NCBI GenBank assembly: GCA_905216195.1
Contig: CAJMSX010000067.1
Coordinates: 1-15,338 of the forward strand
Source of the DNA: an uncultured bacterium
GTDB taxonomy: Bacteria > Bacteroidota > Bacteroidia > Bacteroidales > Marinifilaceae
Reading direction: 5' to 3'
DNA: 15,338 nt
Part shown: piece by piece, positions 5,715 through 13,928 of the stretch
Layout of the letters: each line of letters opens with the position of its first letter
Numbering within the stretch: the first letter of the stretch is position 1
Program-made: the position numbers and the translations under genes
Notes under the pieces: model-generated
Seen by the model: the letters and a program-made list of their open reading frames with translations, nothing else
The model's database searches: none
Told to the model about the DNA's origin: nothing

Positions 5715-7691
5715 TTACAGTTTTTGTATGAATTCCTCCAGCGATTCGTGGGTTGGAAGCCCTAATTTTTTCCGGAGACGCGAGCGTGCGGTATTCACGC
5801 TGTTGCGGTGGATGCCGAGGGTGAGGGCAATTTCTTCATTAGTAAGGTGGAGGCGGATAAACATCACCAAAAGTTCTTCGCTCCGGCTGACGGTAGGATA
5901 ATCCTGCCGAAGGCGGGGGAGAAAAGTCGGGTATACCAATGCAAACTGCTGGCGGAATTGCTGCTCTTCATTCGGGGTAAGGAGACGGGGTACAAGGCTT
6001 TCCATCAGACGGTGGAACTGTTCTTCGGTATGGCTCTTTTCGAGCTCGGTAAGCAACTCTTCGTTTTTACGGTTCATTTCCAGACGTTCCTGCAACATCC
6101 GGCGCAGTTCCGTTTCCTGTGTCCGGATCACACGCTCGGCTTCTTCCTGACGCAGTAGATCCAGTTCATGTTGACGGGTATCGGCCATATGTTGCAGGCG
6201 CAGAGCGCGGTGACGCATCACGATGCGGGTCAGTAGCAAAATAAGCAAGAGGGCTATAGCGATGCCCGTTACCGTATAATATTGAATCGTACGTTTTTGC
6301 AGGTCCACTTCAGTGCGTAACAATTCATTAGCCTGCTCCTTTTCGCGAGTTTCGTATTTTATGCGAAACTGCGACATCAATGCGGCATTCCGACGCTTGG
6401 TAAAGGCCAGGTTGACTGTGTCGTACCGTGTGTAATAGCGGGTGGCTGTGGCATACTCTTTTTTCTCCGTATACAGGCGAGCCAGAGCGTGATAAACTTT
6501 ACGCTGGAAATTCAACAAGCGGTTTTCGCAGATATACGGCACACAGGTTTCGTAAGCGAGAATGGCTTTAGCGGGCAGGCCCTTTTGGGCGAGAGTCCAT
6601 CCAATGAAATAACAGATATCACAACGGATACGGTCTAGCGGCGCAGCCTGTAATTCCTGCATCCGGTCCAGGGCCCGGGCGGTGATATCCGGGTCTCCGG
6701 CAGGAGCGTTAAGCAGGTCCGTGATCAGCCGGAAGTCCTGATAATAGATACGATAGAATGATTCCGTTGTATCTGTGGGTAGTAATCCAGCCAGTGTATC
6801 TACGGCAAGGGTAGCGGCTTGCGTTTCGCCACGTTCGAGCAGCCATGCCGTTTCCAGATTTTTCACCCGCAGACGGGCTTCCGGTATGCCGGAAGCTTCA
6901 GCGGCCTGCCGGGCAGTTTCCAAATGCTTTCTCACTTCCTCGTCCAATCCCCATTCATCGAACATGCTGATGATATTTACCTCGGCGATACAACGTTGGT
7001 AAGCGTTTTCTTTCACTTCTTTCAGCGCTATCAGTTCTTCGTAAGCGGCCAGGCTACGGTCGAAATTTCCCACCTGCTGGTATTGGTAAATCAGGTTGCC
7101 GAGAGCATTGATGAGGTCTGTTTTATCTTCAAGGGTGCGAAGGATAGCCGCGCATTTTTCGGTACAACGGATCGCTTCCGGAAGATTCCCCATTTGGTTG
7201 TATATAGCTCCGGCAATACCGTAATCCGCGTATAATTCATCTGCGGGAATCCCTTTGTCGGAGCGGGATAGTGCCCGTTCAATCAGGGCTACGGCTTCGG
7301 GGAGACGGCCGGCTTCATAAAGCGAATCCCCTAGGCAAATTTCCACATTCCGCGACGTCGTATCAGCATATAGCGTCTGATAATAAGCGGCGGCACTTCC
7401 CCGCTGTCCGGTGAAAAAATGACAGTACATCAATTGTATCAAAGCCTCTTTTACTAAAGAAACGGTTGTATCACCCGTTTCGGTAGAGGGTGGCGTCAGG
7501 CTCAGTAATTCCTTGTAAAAATGGATGGCAGCAGGGAAATCCCGGGATTTCTGAGAGCCGGCAGCTTGACGGAAAAGAGAGTCGACACGGGCATCATATG
7601 CCGTACGGTTGTGCGGTTCGGTAGCAGGTGTTTTGCAGCAAAGGAATAATATAATAAAGACACACAGACCGAAAATAGTTTTCAATTTCAT
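5715..7691 (-). CDS. Membrane TPR regulator with C-terminal LuxR-like HTH
   Basis: 658 residues in the order: hydrophobic N-terminal signal segment (about 5-20, ending in CC, perhaps a relaxed lipobox or signal peptide); a long TPR-like helical region (about 35-430, e.g. AGAIYNQMGNLPEAIRCTEK and ARLYTEKKEYATATRYYTRY); a transmembrane helix (472-489); a charged coiled coil (495-560); and an HTH (about 603-645, with NEEIALTLGIHRNSVNTARS). The layout puts TPRs in the periplasm and the DNA-binding domain in the cytoplasm, a one-component membrane regulator common in Bacteroidota. It is divergent from the precursor-peptide gene series starting at 8309, which suggests it controls that locus. An AGGAGG ribosome-binding site lies about 10 bases ahead of the start. 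Its ligand is unknown; no kinase or receiver domain is visible. Confidence 0.85.
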   Translation of the reverse strand: MKLKTIFGLCVFIILFLCCKTPATEPHNRTAYDARVDSLFRQAAGSQKSRDFPAAIHFYKELLSLTPPSTETGDTTVSLVKEALIQLMYCHFFTGQRGSAAAYYQTLYADTTSRNVEICLGDSLYEAGRLPEAVALIERALSRSDKGIPADELYADYGIAGAIYNQMGNLPEAIRCTEKCAAILRTLEDKTDLINALGNLIYQYQQVGNFDRSLAAYEELIALKEVKENAYQRCIAEVNIISMFDEWGLDEEVRKHLETARQAAEASGIPEARLRVKNLETAWLLERGETQAATLAVDTLAGLLPTDTTESFYRIYYQDFRLITDLLNAPAGDPDITARALDRMQELQAAPLDRIRCDICYFIGWTLAQKGLPAKAILAYETCVPYICENRLLNFQRKVYHALARLYTEKKEYATATRYYTRYDTVNLAFTKRRNAALMSQFRIKYETREKEQANELLRTEVDLQKRTIQYYTVTGIAIALLLILLLTRIVMRHRALRLQHMADTRQHELDLLRQEEAERVIRTQETELRRMLQERLEMNRKNEELLTELEKSHTEEQFHRLMESLVPRLLTPNEEQQFRQQFALVYPTFLPRLRQDYPTVSRSEELLVMFIRLHLTNEEIALTLGIHRNSVNTARSRLRKKLGLPTHESLEEFIQKL

Positions 7692-7738
7692 AGCCGGATT
7701 CCTCCTGGGGGTTTAAATGTTACTCCTCATATACCGTG

Positions 7739-7769
7739 TAAAATTAAAAAATGTCAGCTTATCGGGAAA
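7739..7769 (-). promoter_or_regulatory. Possible promoter of the TPR regulator
   Basis: On the minus strand TTTC (7769-7766), a 19-base spacer, and TAATTTTA (7746-7739) each differ from the TTTG / TAnnTTTG consensus by one base. The -7 element ends 47 bases before the start codon. Confidence 0.4.
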
Positions 7770-7924
7770 GGATTTTCGGAAAAACTACACTTGACTGAAA
7801 CTCCCGGGGAGGAGAAAACCTGACGTCTATACGGATGATGGATGTAGATATTCGATTCGATACAGAAATGTTTAGAATGATAAATTGTTGATTTTGAGTA
7901 TAAAATAAAAAAGAGTTGCTTGCA

Positions 7925-7956
7925 TTTGTCTATCGTTTTGTACAGAGGTATTTTTA
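7925..7956 (+). promoter_or_regulatory. Possible rightward promoter with long leader
   Basis: TTTG (7925-7928), a 20-base spacer and TATTTTTA (7949-7956, one mismatch to TAnnTTTG). If used, the leader to the peptide gene would be about 345 nt and would include the inverted repeat at 8183-8212. I found no better candidate closer to 8309. Confidence 0.3.
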
Positions 7957-8182
7957 GGTTTTCCGGTTTTTCCGATCTATTTTTCCTATAAATTACCAGA
8001 GAAAACGGTCGTTTAAAAGGTTGGAAAAGTTTATAAAAGGGATAAAAGCGGTGAACTGAGTGAAAGGACATCGGCGGGTAGTAGGTAAATTATTGGATAT
8101 AAAGGGAAAGAAAGATAGAGAAAAGAAAGGAAATAGGGACGGGACAGGTTTTAGGAAACGGTCCGGCTATGCACTTTTAGAT

Positions 8183-8212
8183 AACCAATTTAAACGACTG
8201 TTTAAATTGGTT
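8183..8212. promoter_or_regulatory. Perfect 13-bp inverted repeat upstream of the peptide gene
   Basis: AACCAATTTAAAC (8183-8195) and GTTTAAATTGGTT (8200-8212) are exact reverse complements around GACT. There is no T run after it, so it is not a standard terminator. It sits 96 bases before the precursor start, in the gap opposite the HTH regulator. It could be an operator for a dimeric regulator, or a hairpin in the mRNA leader. Confidence 0.5.
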
Positions 8213-8308
8213 GCTTGTTCGCTGCCCGGTAAGTAGAAGATAAACGTGCAGGAAAGTTCTAACGCAACAGATATGTTATACTGATTAATAATTATAAAAA
8301 CAAACCAT

Positions 8309-8464
8309 ATGGGAAACGAGAAACAGCAGCAACCCGGGCTTACCGGAACACAATCGCTACAGGAAAAAGAACCTTATGTGGCGCCAACGATTGAAGTAAT
8401 TGAAGTACAAACCGAACGCGGATACGCAAGTTCGATCACGCCTATGCCCGGACACGGATGGTAA
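8309..8464 (+). CDS. Candidate RiPP precursor peptide (51 residues)
   Basis: A short gene that begins the rightward series. The N-terminal half is Gln/Glu/Lys-rich; then comes PYVAPTIEVIEVQTER (22-37) and a small-residue tail GYASSITPMPGHGW (38-51). Y23, P26 and I28 form YxxPxI, close to the YxxPxL leader motif read by PqqD-like B1 proteins in lasso-peptide systems. The rest of that motif (Gly four residues later, Thr further on) is not conserved. The YxxPxIEVIEVxxE block resembles a group of small unnamed Bacteroidota peptides. The tail has Ser41, Ser42, Thr44, His49 and Trp51 but no Asp, Glu, Cys or Lys, so neither a lasso ring nor a lanthionine is possible. No clear Shine-Dalgarno precedes it, as is common in this phylum. 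The lipoprotein gene starts 24 bases downstream. The role as precursor is inferred from size, motif and context. Confidence 0.65.
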   Translation: MGNEKQQQPGLTGTQSLQEKEPYVAPTIEVIEVQTERGYASSITPMPGHGW

Positions 8465-8488
8465 GAAACAATTAAAACACGGAAGGAA

Positions 8489-10498
8489 ATGAAACAGAGA
8501 ATCAGCTATTATACAATGCTTGCTAGTGTGATGCTCATATGCGCAACGGGGTGTAGCAAGGAAAATACGGACAATAACCCCGCCACCCCGGATGAACCCG
8601 TGGCGGGCCACACAGGCGTGAACGTACAATTTACCGCAGGCCTGGGAGCTGAGACACGTACCTCCCACGAATCGGACGGAAAGACTCCCGAGGGCTTTGT
8701 TGTCAAATGGAAAGGGTACGATGCAGACCAAACCAATTACGACAAGGTAGGAATTGTGTGTTTTAAAGATAACAACGGAAATGCTAGTATAGTAAATAAT
8801 GCCAGAAATGTTCCTTACCGCCCTACCATGTCTGGCACAACTTCGCTTTTGGAAGCTGACGATGTTGATGTAAGCGGACTCAATGCGGGTAATACGTATA
8901 ATTTCTATTCTTATTATCCTTATTTTATGTTTATGCACGCTAATGGCTTGTCGGTATATGTTCCTGATCTATCGATACAAAAGCAGGCGAATCCGGATAA
9001 TAATACACATCTCGGGACGTATGATTTTTTGGTTGCCAGACAGGAAGGAGTAACAATAGAAAGTGCCACCGACCCCCTGCCGGTAAATTTTAAATACAAG
9101 CACCTCTTCACTTCCCTGCAGTTCAATGTAACGAATGGACGGAGTACGCCTGTAAAAATAAACAAAATCACGCTGGCCAAGCAAGATGGCAGTAACTTGA
9201 AAGTCAAAGTAGGTTATAATTTACTTGTAGCCTCCGATAACTCGCTCGCGAACGACGTCGCTGCTTTGCAGCTTAGTATCACCGATCCTCTAGACTTGGC
9301 AGCGGGCTCTACGCAGAAGTTCTGGATGATGATGGATCCCACAAGCATTACTGCGGGCATACGATTGAAAATCTCTGTCGAAATGACGGTGGCTGATGGA
9401 GTGAATTGCACCTATACCCTGGAAAAAGTTGCCCCGGTAGAGGGATTCAAACAGGGAGGAAATTACACACTGAAATTAGAAGTTCCAGACGAAACAGATG
9501 TTCTAACTGCCGAAGAACAGTTATCGGCGTATGAGATATATAATGCCACCGGGATAATATGGTTAAGTGAGAGAGTAGCCAGTAAAAATGCCACTTTTGA
9601 AGGAAAAACGATTAAACTCACAGAAGATATAGATATGCAGGGCATAGAGTGGACAGCTATAGGAAACAAGAATAATCCTTTTAAAGGAAATTTCGACGGA
9701 CAACATCATAAAATAAATAATCTGACGATAAGTAAAGACTTTATCTATCTTGCCGGACTTTTCGGACAGGTTCAGAATGCTGCCATCAGAAATGTACATG
9801 TAATAAATGGGAAAAATAACGTAGCAAAAAACTATAACGGCTCGGCCGCGGGTATATGCGGTTTTGCAACAAACTCGATTATTTCGGGTTGCTCATACGA
9901 AGGAGAAATCGAAGCGCAAAAAGATACGGTAGGAGGGATTGTGGGGTCGGCAAGGAAGAATACCATTATTACAGGTTGCAGGTATTCCGGCTCAATAACC
10001 ATTCCCACTTATGGTGGTAATTATACAGGGGGAATTGTAGGTTGTGTAACGGGCGAGGGTGTAACTGTTACAGCTTGTTACAGTGATGCAACGCTGGTCA
10101 ACAAGCAAACAATGCCCCGTGTGGGCGGAATAGTTGGATTCATCATCAAAGTGCAATCTTCTATAACGGCATGCTATTATACGGGGGAAATATTGGCAAA
10201 TAATAGTAACTGGGCCAAGATAGGCAGTATCTGTGGATGGTATTTTGAGGCGCCGCATCCAACTATCATAGATTGTTACACGAAAACTAAAGGGGTAGGG
10301 GGAGCTATTGTAGGTTCCGACACTTCTTTCGATGGAATTATTCAATTCGGTGACAGTGGCGCATGGCCTTCAAGCACTCAGGACGTGGCTTGGACAGCCG
10401 GCCCTGGAGCCGATGGTACGTTGAACCTATATTGGAAAAATCTCGGCAGCTGGAATGGTGGCGTTAACCCTGTTTATCCGCGGCTTTGGTGGGAATAA
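8489..10498 (+). CDS. Fimbrillin-like lipoprotein with GLUG repeats
   Basis: A 669-residue surface or outer-membrane lipoprotein. The signal peptide ends in a lipobox (CATGC, Cys22) followed by SKE. Residues about 40-330 look like a fimbrillin-like domain (FKYKHLFTSLQFNV at 201-214 and HLGTYDFLVA are typical). Residues about 340-600 carry GLUG-type repeats: GLFG (423), GICG (455), GGIVG (482, 514, 546) and a weaker one near 579, with repeated C[SR]Y/CYY spacing. The C-terminus ends in YPRLWWE, usual for GLUG proteins. GGAAGG sits just ahead of the start. It lies 24 bases after the precursor peptide and probably shares its transcript. Its base composition is more AT-rich than the modification genes downstream. 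Adhesion or binding is likely; a direct role with the peptide is speculative. Confidence 0.85.
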   Translation: MKQRISYYTMLASVMLICATGCSKENTDNNPATPDEPVAGHTGVNVQFTAGLGAETRTSHESDGKTPEGFVVKWKGYDADQTNYDKVGIVCFKDNNGNASIVNNARNVPYRPTMSGTTSLLEADDVDVSGLNAGNTYNFYSYYPYFMFMHANGLSVYVPDLSIQKQANPDNNTHLGTYDFLVARQEGVTIESATDPLPVNFKYKHLFTSLQFNVTNGRSTPVKINKITLAKQDGSNLKVKVGYNLLVASDNSLANDVAALQLSITDPLDLAAGSTQKFWMMMDPTSITAGIRLKISVEMTVADGVNCTYTLEKVAPVEGFKQGGNYTLKLEVPDETDVLTAEEQLSAYEIYNATGIIWLSERVASKNATFEGKTIKLTEDIDMQGIEWTAIGNKNNPFKGNFDGQHHKINNLTISKDFIYLAGLFGQVQNAAIRNVHVINGKNNVAKNYNGSAAGICGFATNSIISGCSYEGEIEAQKDTVGGIVGSARKNTIITGCRYSGSITIPTYGGNYTGGIVGCVTGEGVTVTACYSDATLVNKQTMPRVGGIVGFIIKVQSSITACYYTGEILANNSNWAKIGSICGWYFEAPHPTIIDCYTKTKGVGGAIVGSDTSFDGIIQFGDSGAWPSSTQDVAWTAGPGADGTLNLYWKNLGSWNGGVNPVYPRLWWE

Positions 10499-10835
10499 TC
10501 ACACTCTCCCGGGATGCCTTTCACATCGGGGAAAAACCTACAGTGTTTGCGGCTTTACGGCGGACTACGCCTGAGCGGTCGACAAACATACGTCATGGAT
10601 GTACCTGCCGTGGAATCCGGCTTTCGCGATGTTCTCCGGTATTTCTTATGCGACGGATTACTGTATTGTTGTACCACAGCACCTGAGGTAACGATCAAAA
10701 GGACGGAGGTATATATTGGAGACGAATTTCACGGTGTGAGGGGGGCAGGATTATTCCGGTCCTCCAGTGCGATAGAGAGACGCAGGCTCAGTTGACGAAG
10801 GAAATTAATCCATAAATTTAAAATGATAACGACCT
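10499..10835. other. Gap between the lipoprotein and the PqqD gene
   Basis: 337 bases containing only the uncertain ORF at 10514-10795. A weak promoter-like pair (GTTG at 10791-10794, 18 bases, TAAATTTA at 10813-10820) lies just before the PqqD-like gene, but would leave a leader of only about 10 nt. No clear terminator follows the lipoprotein gene, so readthrough is possible. Confidence 0.5.
10514..10795 (+). CDS. Hypothetical 93-residue ORF, doubtful
   Basis: An open frame of 93 codons fills most of the gap between the lipoprotein and the PqqD-like gene. I do not recognise it. It contains DVPAVESGFRDVLRYFLCDG and VTIKRTEVYIGDEFHGV, which look protein-like. However, the N-terminal part is Arg/Leu-rich, no ribosome-binding site is evident, and a second frame (10486-10686) overlaps it. 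It could begin at an internal Met near 10593, be a decayed gene, or be noncoding. Confidence 0.3.
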   Translation: MPFTSGKNLQCLRLYGGLRLSGRQTYVMDVPAVESGFRDVLRYFLCDGLLYCCTTAPEVTIKRTEVYIGDEFHGVRGAGLFRSSSAIERRRLS

Positions 10836-11108
10836 ATGAGATTAAACTCAAATTATCATGTACATCAGATTGCCGGTGAACACATCATTATCCGTCCGGG
10901 CGCTGCCGAAACGGACCTCACCGGGGTGATTTCCCTCAATACCACGGCAGCATGGCTCTGGGAACAATTTGCGGACGGGCAGGAATTTACGGTTGACGAT
11001 ATAGCTGCGGTCCTTGCCACGCATTACAAGGTAGATGAAGAGACGGCTAAAACAGATGCTGAGGTCTGGATCCGGGCTCTTGAGCAACATAACCTTCTGT
11101 TGCTATGA
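10836..11108 (+). CDS. PqqD-like peptide-recognition protein (RRE)
   Basis: A 90-residue PqqD-family protein, the small winged-helix fold that binds leader peptides of RiPP precursors and hands them to modifying enzymes. The hallmark GVISLNTTAAWLWEQFADGQ (about residues 29-48) is followed by FTVDDIAAVLATHYKVDEE and a closing helix. It is free-standing, like B1 proteins of lasso-peptide systems, not fused to an enzyme. Its stop codon overlaps the next start (ATGA at 11105-11108), so it is translationally coupled to the nucleotidyltransferase. It presumably binds the YxxPxI region of the peptide encoded at 8309-8464. Confidence 0.85.
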   Translation: MRLNSNYHVHQIAGEHIIIRPGAAETDLTGVISLNTTAAWLWEQFADGQEFTVDDIAAVLATHYKVDEETAKTDAEVWIRALEQHNLLLL

Positions 11109-12292
11109 CGTTGACTTTACCGGAAACTATGCTTTTTGCCTTGGTGCGATCGGCTTTGTGGAAAGAATCTGCAGTCACTGCCCCTTTTGCTACAGCAACG
11201 GATAGCGACTGGGTGAATTGTATGCGACTTGCCGCCCACCAAGGGGTACAAGCAGTTGCCTTCGACGGACTTACCACCCTGCCTTGTAATTTGCAACCGC
11301 CTCGTCCTCTGTACATTGCCTGGGCAGCAGGTACTGCCGCTATTGCGCAGCAGCATGCCCGCTACCTCGGTACTCTGGCTCGTCTCGTACGCTTCTTTGC
11401 TACCCACGGCATCAACGTAATGTTATTAAAGGGACCGGGACTGGCGGCCGATTATCCTGTTCCGGCCCATCGGGAGAGTGGAGACCTCGATATCTGGCTT
11501 TTCGGGCGATATGCCGAAGGCAACCGTCTTATCGCCTCACAAGGCATTCCTGTAGAATTTCACGGATCAAAGCATTCCTATTTCCGTTTCGAAGGTATTC
11601 CTGTGGAAAACCACCGTACATTCCTCAATGTGAAGGATTTTCGGGTCGATCGTATACTTGAACCTGTACTGAAACAGGTCATATCCGCCGGCGGTAGCCG
11701 CTTTTTCCGTCTTCCCGACGACTCCCTGCTGACCTTACCGCCGGCTACGTTTAACATGATCTTCCTGGCTCGTCACATGTGTACGCATTTTGCAAACCGT
11801 CTCGCCCTGCGTCACCTTTGCGACTGGGTCTGTTTTTTGCGGGCTCATCACGGACACTATGATGCCGGTGCATTTCGCGCGCTCCTCAGCAAAGTTCGTC
11901 TGTTAACTCCTATGGAAGCTTTCACTGCGTTATCTATAAACTATCTGGGTTTGCCTTCCGGCTTTTCCCCTTTCCCCCAGGTCGATCAGCAGGAGGTCGC
12001 TCCTGAAGGGATAAAGGCACAGGGGGGCAGGTGTCTGATTCCGCCAAAGTACAATCCGCTTCTGGTTCCGGAAGTCTTGCAGGAACGTATCCTCACCGAT
12101 ATTCTCCGCCCTGCGGCGGGCTGCCTGCCTGAAGATCCCAGTTCGCTAGATATTATTACTTTTAAGTGGCGCCGCCTTATCCGTGACCGGTGGAAATACC
12201 GGCTGGTACACGATCAGACATTCGCCCGGCGACTCTGGTGGTCGCTGGTGATTCACCTATTACACCCCGGCATTCTATTGAAATTGAAATGA
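11105..12292 (+). CDS. NTP_transf_5-type nucleotidyltransferase
   Basis: A 395-residue protein of the uncharacterised nucleotidyltransferase family (NTP_transf_5 type), known from many peptide and polysaccharide clusters. The substrate-site signature is LLKGPGLAADYP (107-118) followed by SGDLDIW (125-131), where Asp127 and Asp129 are the expected metal ligands. The next helix and LPPATFNMIFLARHMCTHF are also typical. It overlaps the PqqD-like gene upstream and the ABC transporter gene downstream by four bases each (ATGA). Proteins of this family occur with HPr-kinase-like proteins in kinase-bearing lasso-peptide clusters. Here it may transfer a nucleotide or phosphate to the peptide. The acceptor is unknown. 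Confidence 0.8.
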   Translation: MTLTLPETMLFALVRSALWKESAVTAPFATATDSDWVNCMRLAAHQGVQAVAFDGLTTLPCNLQPPRPLYIAWAAGTAAIAQQHARYLGTLARLVRFFATHGINVMLLKGPGLAADYPVPAHRESGDLDIWLFGRYAEGNRLIASQGIPVEFHGSKHSYFRFEGIPVENHRTFLNVKDFRVDRILEPVLKQVISAGGSRFFRLPDDSLLTLPPATFNMIFLARHMCTHFANRLALRHLCDWVCFLRAHHGHYDAGAFRALLSKVRLLTPMEAFTALSINYLGLPSGFSPFPQVDQQEVAPEGIKAQGGRCLIPPKYNPLLVPEVLQERILTDILRPAAGCLPEDPSSLDIITFKWRRLIRDRWKYRLVHDQTFARRLWWSLVIHLLHPGILLKLK

Positions 12293-13926
12293 ATATACAC
12301 CGCATCATCGGTTTACTGCCAGGGGCTTATCGCGGACGCAGCCTGAAGATGGCTGTTGCGGTTCTGCTGAAGACTTTGCTCGATTTTGCCGGGGTGGCAG
12401 CTCTGTTGTCCGTACTGCTTATGCTGCTCCAAGAGGCGGAAGGACAGCGGTACGCGGTATGGGCAGCCCTGACGGGATTGCTCTTCCTGCTAGCAAAAAA
12501 TGCGGCCGGTCTCTGGCTAGACCGCTTCCAGAGCCGCTATCTACTTGCGCTTTACCGCTATTTTTCCGCCCGTTTGCTGGACCACTATTATCGTTGCGGT
12601 TTGCTGTTCGTACGGGAAACAGGCCCGGCAACGTTGGCCCATGAGGTGAATTATGTATGCTATGCTTTCGTGCTGAATGTACTCGCGCCTCTGTTGCGGA
12701 TGGTTGGTGAGGCGCTACTCCTCTTGCTGCTGTTGACGGGTTTATTCGTGTATTCGCCCCTGGCGGCAGTATGGCTGATTGTTTGTTTCCTACCTCTGGT
12801 GGGAGGCTATATGTATGTGATGCACAATCGTGTAACTCGTTACGGTGAAGCGGAAAACCGGGCTAAACGTCGTCAATGGCAAGTGGTACAGGAACTTTTT
12901 CGGGCATATGTTGAAATAGAAACCAATCAGGCTTATGATAGAGTCAACGACCGTTTCCAGGAGGGAATGGAGGAAATCAGCCGGAACAGGGTGCGACTGG
13001 GGATTTGTCAGCAGTTACCTTCGGCATTGGTGGAGACGGGGATGGCCATGGCTTTGCTGGTGTTACTTGTTACCGGGGGTGAGGGGGATGTTCTGTTGGG
13101 AACCCTTGCCGTATTCGGTACTGCCGCTTTCCGGATATTACCGGGAGTGCGTTCGTTGCTGGGCGGATGGATGCAGATATACAATAACCGGTTTACGGTC
13201 GATACGCTTACAGCAGCTTTAAGCAAGGAAAATATTCCGGTCGTTCAGGAGGAGAAACTGATATTCCGGCAGGAAATAAAGGTGGAGCACCTTTCTTTTG
13301 CTTATCCTGGTACTGAAGAATTTTTAATCCGGAACTTTTCATTTTCCATTCGGCAGGGTGAAGTAGTGGGCCTGCGAGGTATATCCGGGGTGGGTAAAAC
13401 CACTTTGTTCCACTTGCTCTTGGGTTTCTTTACGCCTTATGCCGGAGAAATACATATTGACGGTACCTGCCTAACAGCCGCCAACCGACGGGCTTGGCAA
13501 CGGATGGTGGGTTATGTGCCCCAAGAGGTTTTTATTTTTGACGGTACGGTGATCGAAAATATAGTTCCCGCTCTATTACCGGAAAAAGCGGATTCGGTGC
13601 GTGTGCAACGGGTGTTGGAACAGGTGCGTTTGGATGCCTGGGTAGCTTCGCTGCCCGAGGGAATGGCCACCCGGCTGGGAGAAAACGGTTGCCGTATCTC
13701 GGGAGGACAGCGGCAACGTTTAGGTATTGCCCGTGCCCTGTATAAGGGAGCGAAGGTGCTGTTTTTTGACGAGGCCACCTCCGCCCTTGACTCCCGAACG
13801 GAAGAAGAAGTGACGGCAGTAATAAGAGAACTGGCAGACGCCGGAGAACTTACGCTCCTGATGGTGGCTCACCGGGAGAGTTCGTTACAGATCTGCGACC
13901 GGATTATACAACTTGGAAACGACTGA
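12289..13926 (+). CDS. ABC exporter (fused membrane and ATPase domains)
   Basis: 545 residues: a hydrophobic membrane domain with about six helices (about 20-310) and a C-terminal ATPase. Walker A is GISGVGKT (364-371, Lys370), signature ISGGQRQR (470-477), Walker B VLFFDE with Asp494/Glu495, D-loop SALD, and switch His528. It is a half-transporter, expected to act as a homodimer in the inner membrane. There is no N-terminal C39 peptidase domain, so it cannot cut the leader itself. I place the start at 12289 because ATG there overlaps the nucleotidyltransferase stop (ATGA) and gives a normal N-terminus; an in-frame ATG at 12190 would add 33 non-family residues inside the upstream gene. Likely cargo is the mature peptide. 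Confidence 0.87.
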   Translation: MNIHRIIGLLPGAYRGRSLKMAVAVLLKTLLDFAGVAALLSVLLMLLQEAEGQRYAVWAALTGLLFLLAKNAAGLWLDRFQSRYLLALYRYFSARLLDHYYRCGLLFVRETGPATLAHEVNYVCYAFVLNVLAPLLRMVGEALLLLLLLTGLFVYSPLAAVWLIVCFLPLVGGYMYVMHNRVTRYGEAENRAKRRQWQVVQELFRAYVEIETNQAYDRVNDRFQEGMEEISRNRVRLGICQQLPSALVETGMAMALLVLLVTGGEGDVLLGTLAVFGTAAFRILPGVRSLLGGWMQIYNNRFTVDTLTAALSKENIPVVQEEKLIFRQEIKVEHLSFAYPGTEEFLIRNFSFSIRQGEVVGLRGISGVGKTTLFHLLLGFFTPYAGEIHIDGTCLTAANRRAWQRMVGYVPQEVFIFDGTVIENIVPALLPEKADSVRVQRVLEQVRLDAWVASLPEGMATRLGENGCRISGGQRQRLGIARALYKGAKVLFFDEATSALDSRTEEEVTAVIRELADAGELTLLMVAHRESSLQICDRIIQLGND

Positions 13927-13928
13927 GT

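Larger units (their letters stand above)
7692..8308. other. Divergent regulatory region between the TPR regulator and the peptide gene
   Basis: 617 AT-rich bases with no gene I can support. It holds a possible leftward promoter (7739-7769), a possible rightward promoter (7925-7956) and a perfect inverted repeat (8183-8212). A 105-codon minus-strand frame at 7754-8071 is low-complexity in composition and not credible as a protein. Confidence 0.6.

Noticed and set aside
7754..8071. 105-codon minus-strand ORF in the divergent region
   Set aside because: Lys/Phe/Tyr-rich composition expected of AT-rich noncoding DNA, no motif, and it covers the likely promoters.
8309..8464. Straight lasso-peptide assignment for the precursor
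   Set aside because: No Asp or Glu at core positions 7-9, no asparagine-synthetase-like cyclase or B2 protease in the window, and only part of the leader motif is present.
8357..8938. 193-codon minus-strand ORF opposite the peptide and lipoprotein genes
   Set aside because: Antisense to a clear lipoprotein signal peptide and fimbrillin-like domain; its own product shows no family features.
9755..10300. Repeats inside the lipoprotein gene as a DNA repeat array or CRISPR
   Set aside because: The periodicity is at protein level (GLUG motifs of varying spacing); the nucleotide sequence is not repeated exactly.
12190..12288. Upstream in-frame ATG for the ABC transporter
   Set aside because: It would add 33 residues that lie wholly inside the nucleotidyltransferase gene. 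The ATG at 12289 with an ATGA overlap fits the family and the coupling seen upstream.
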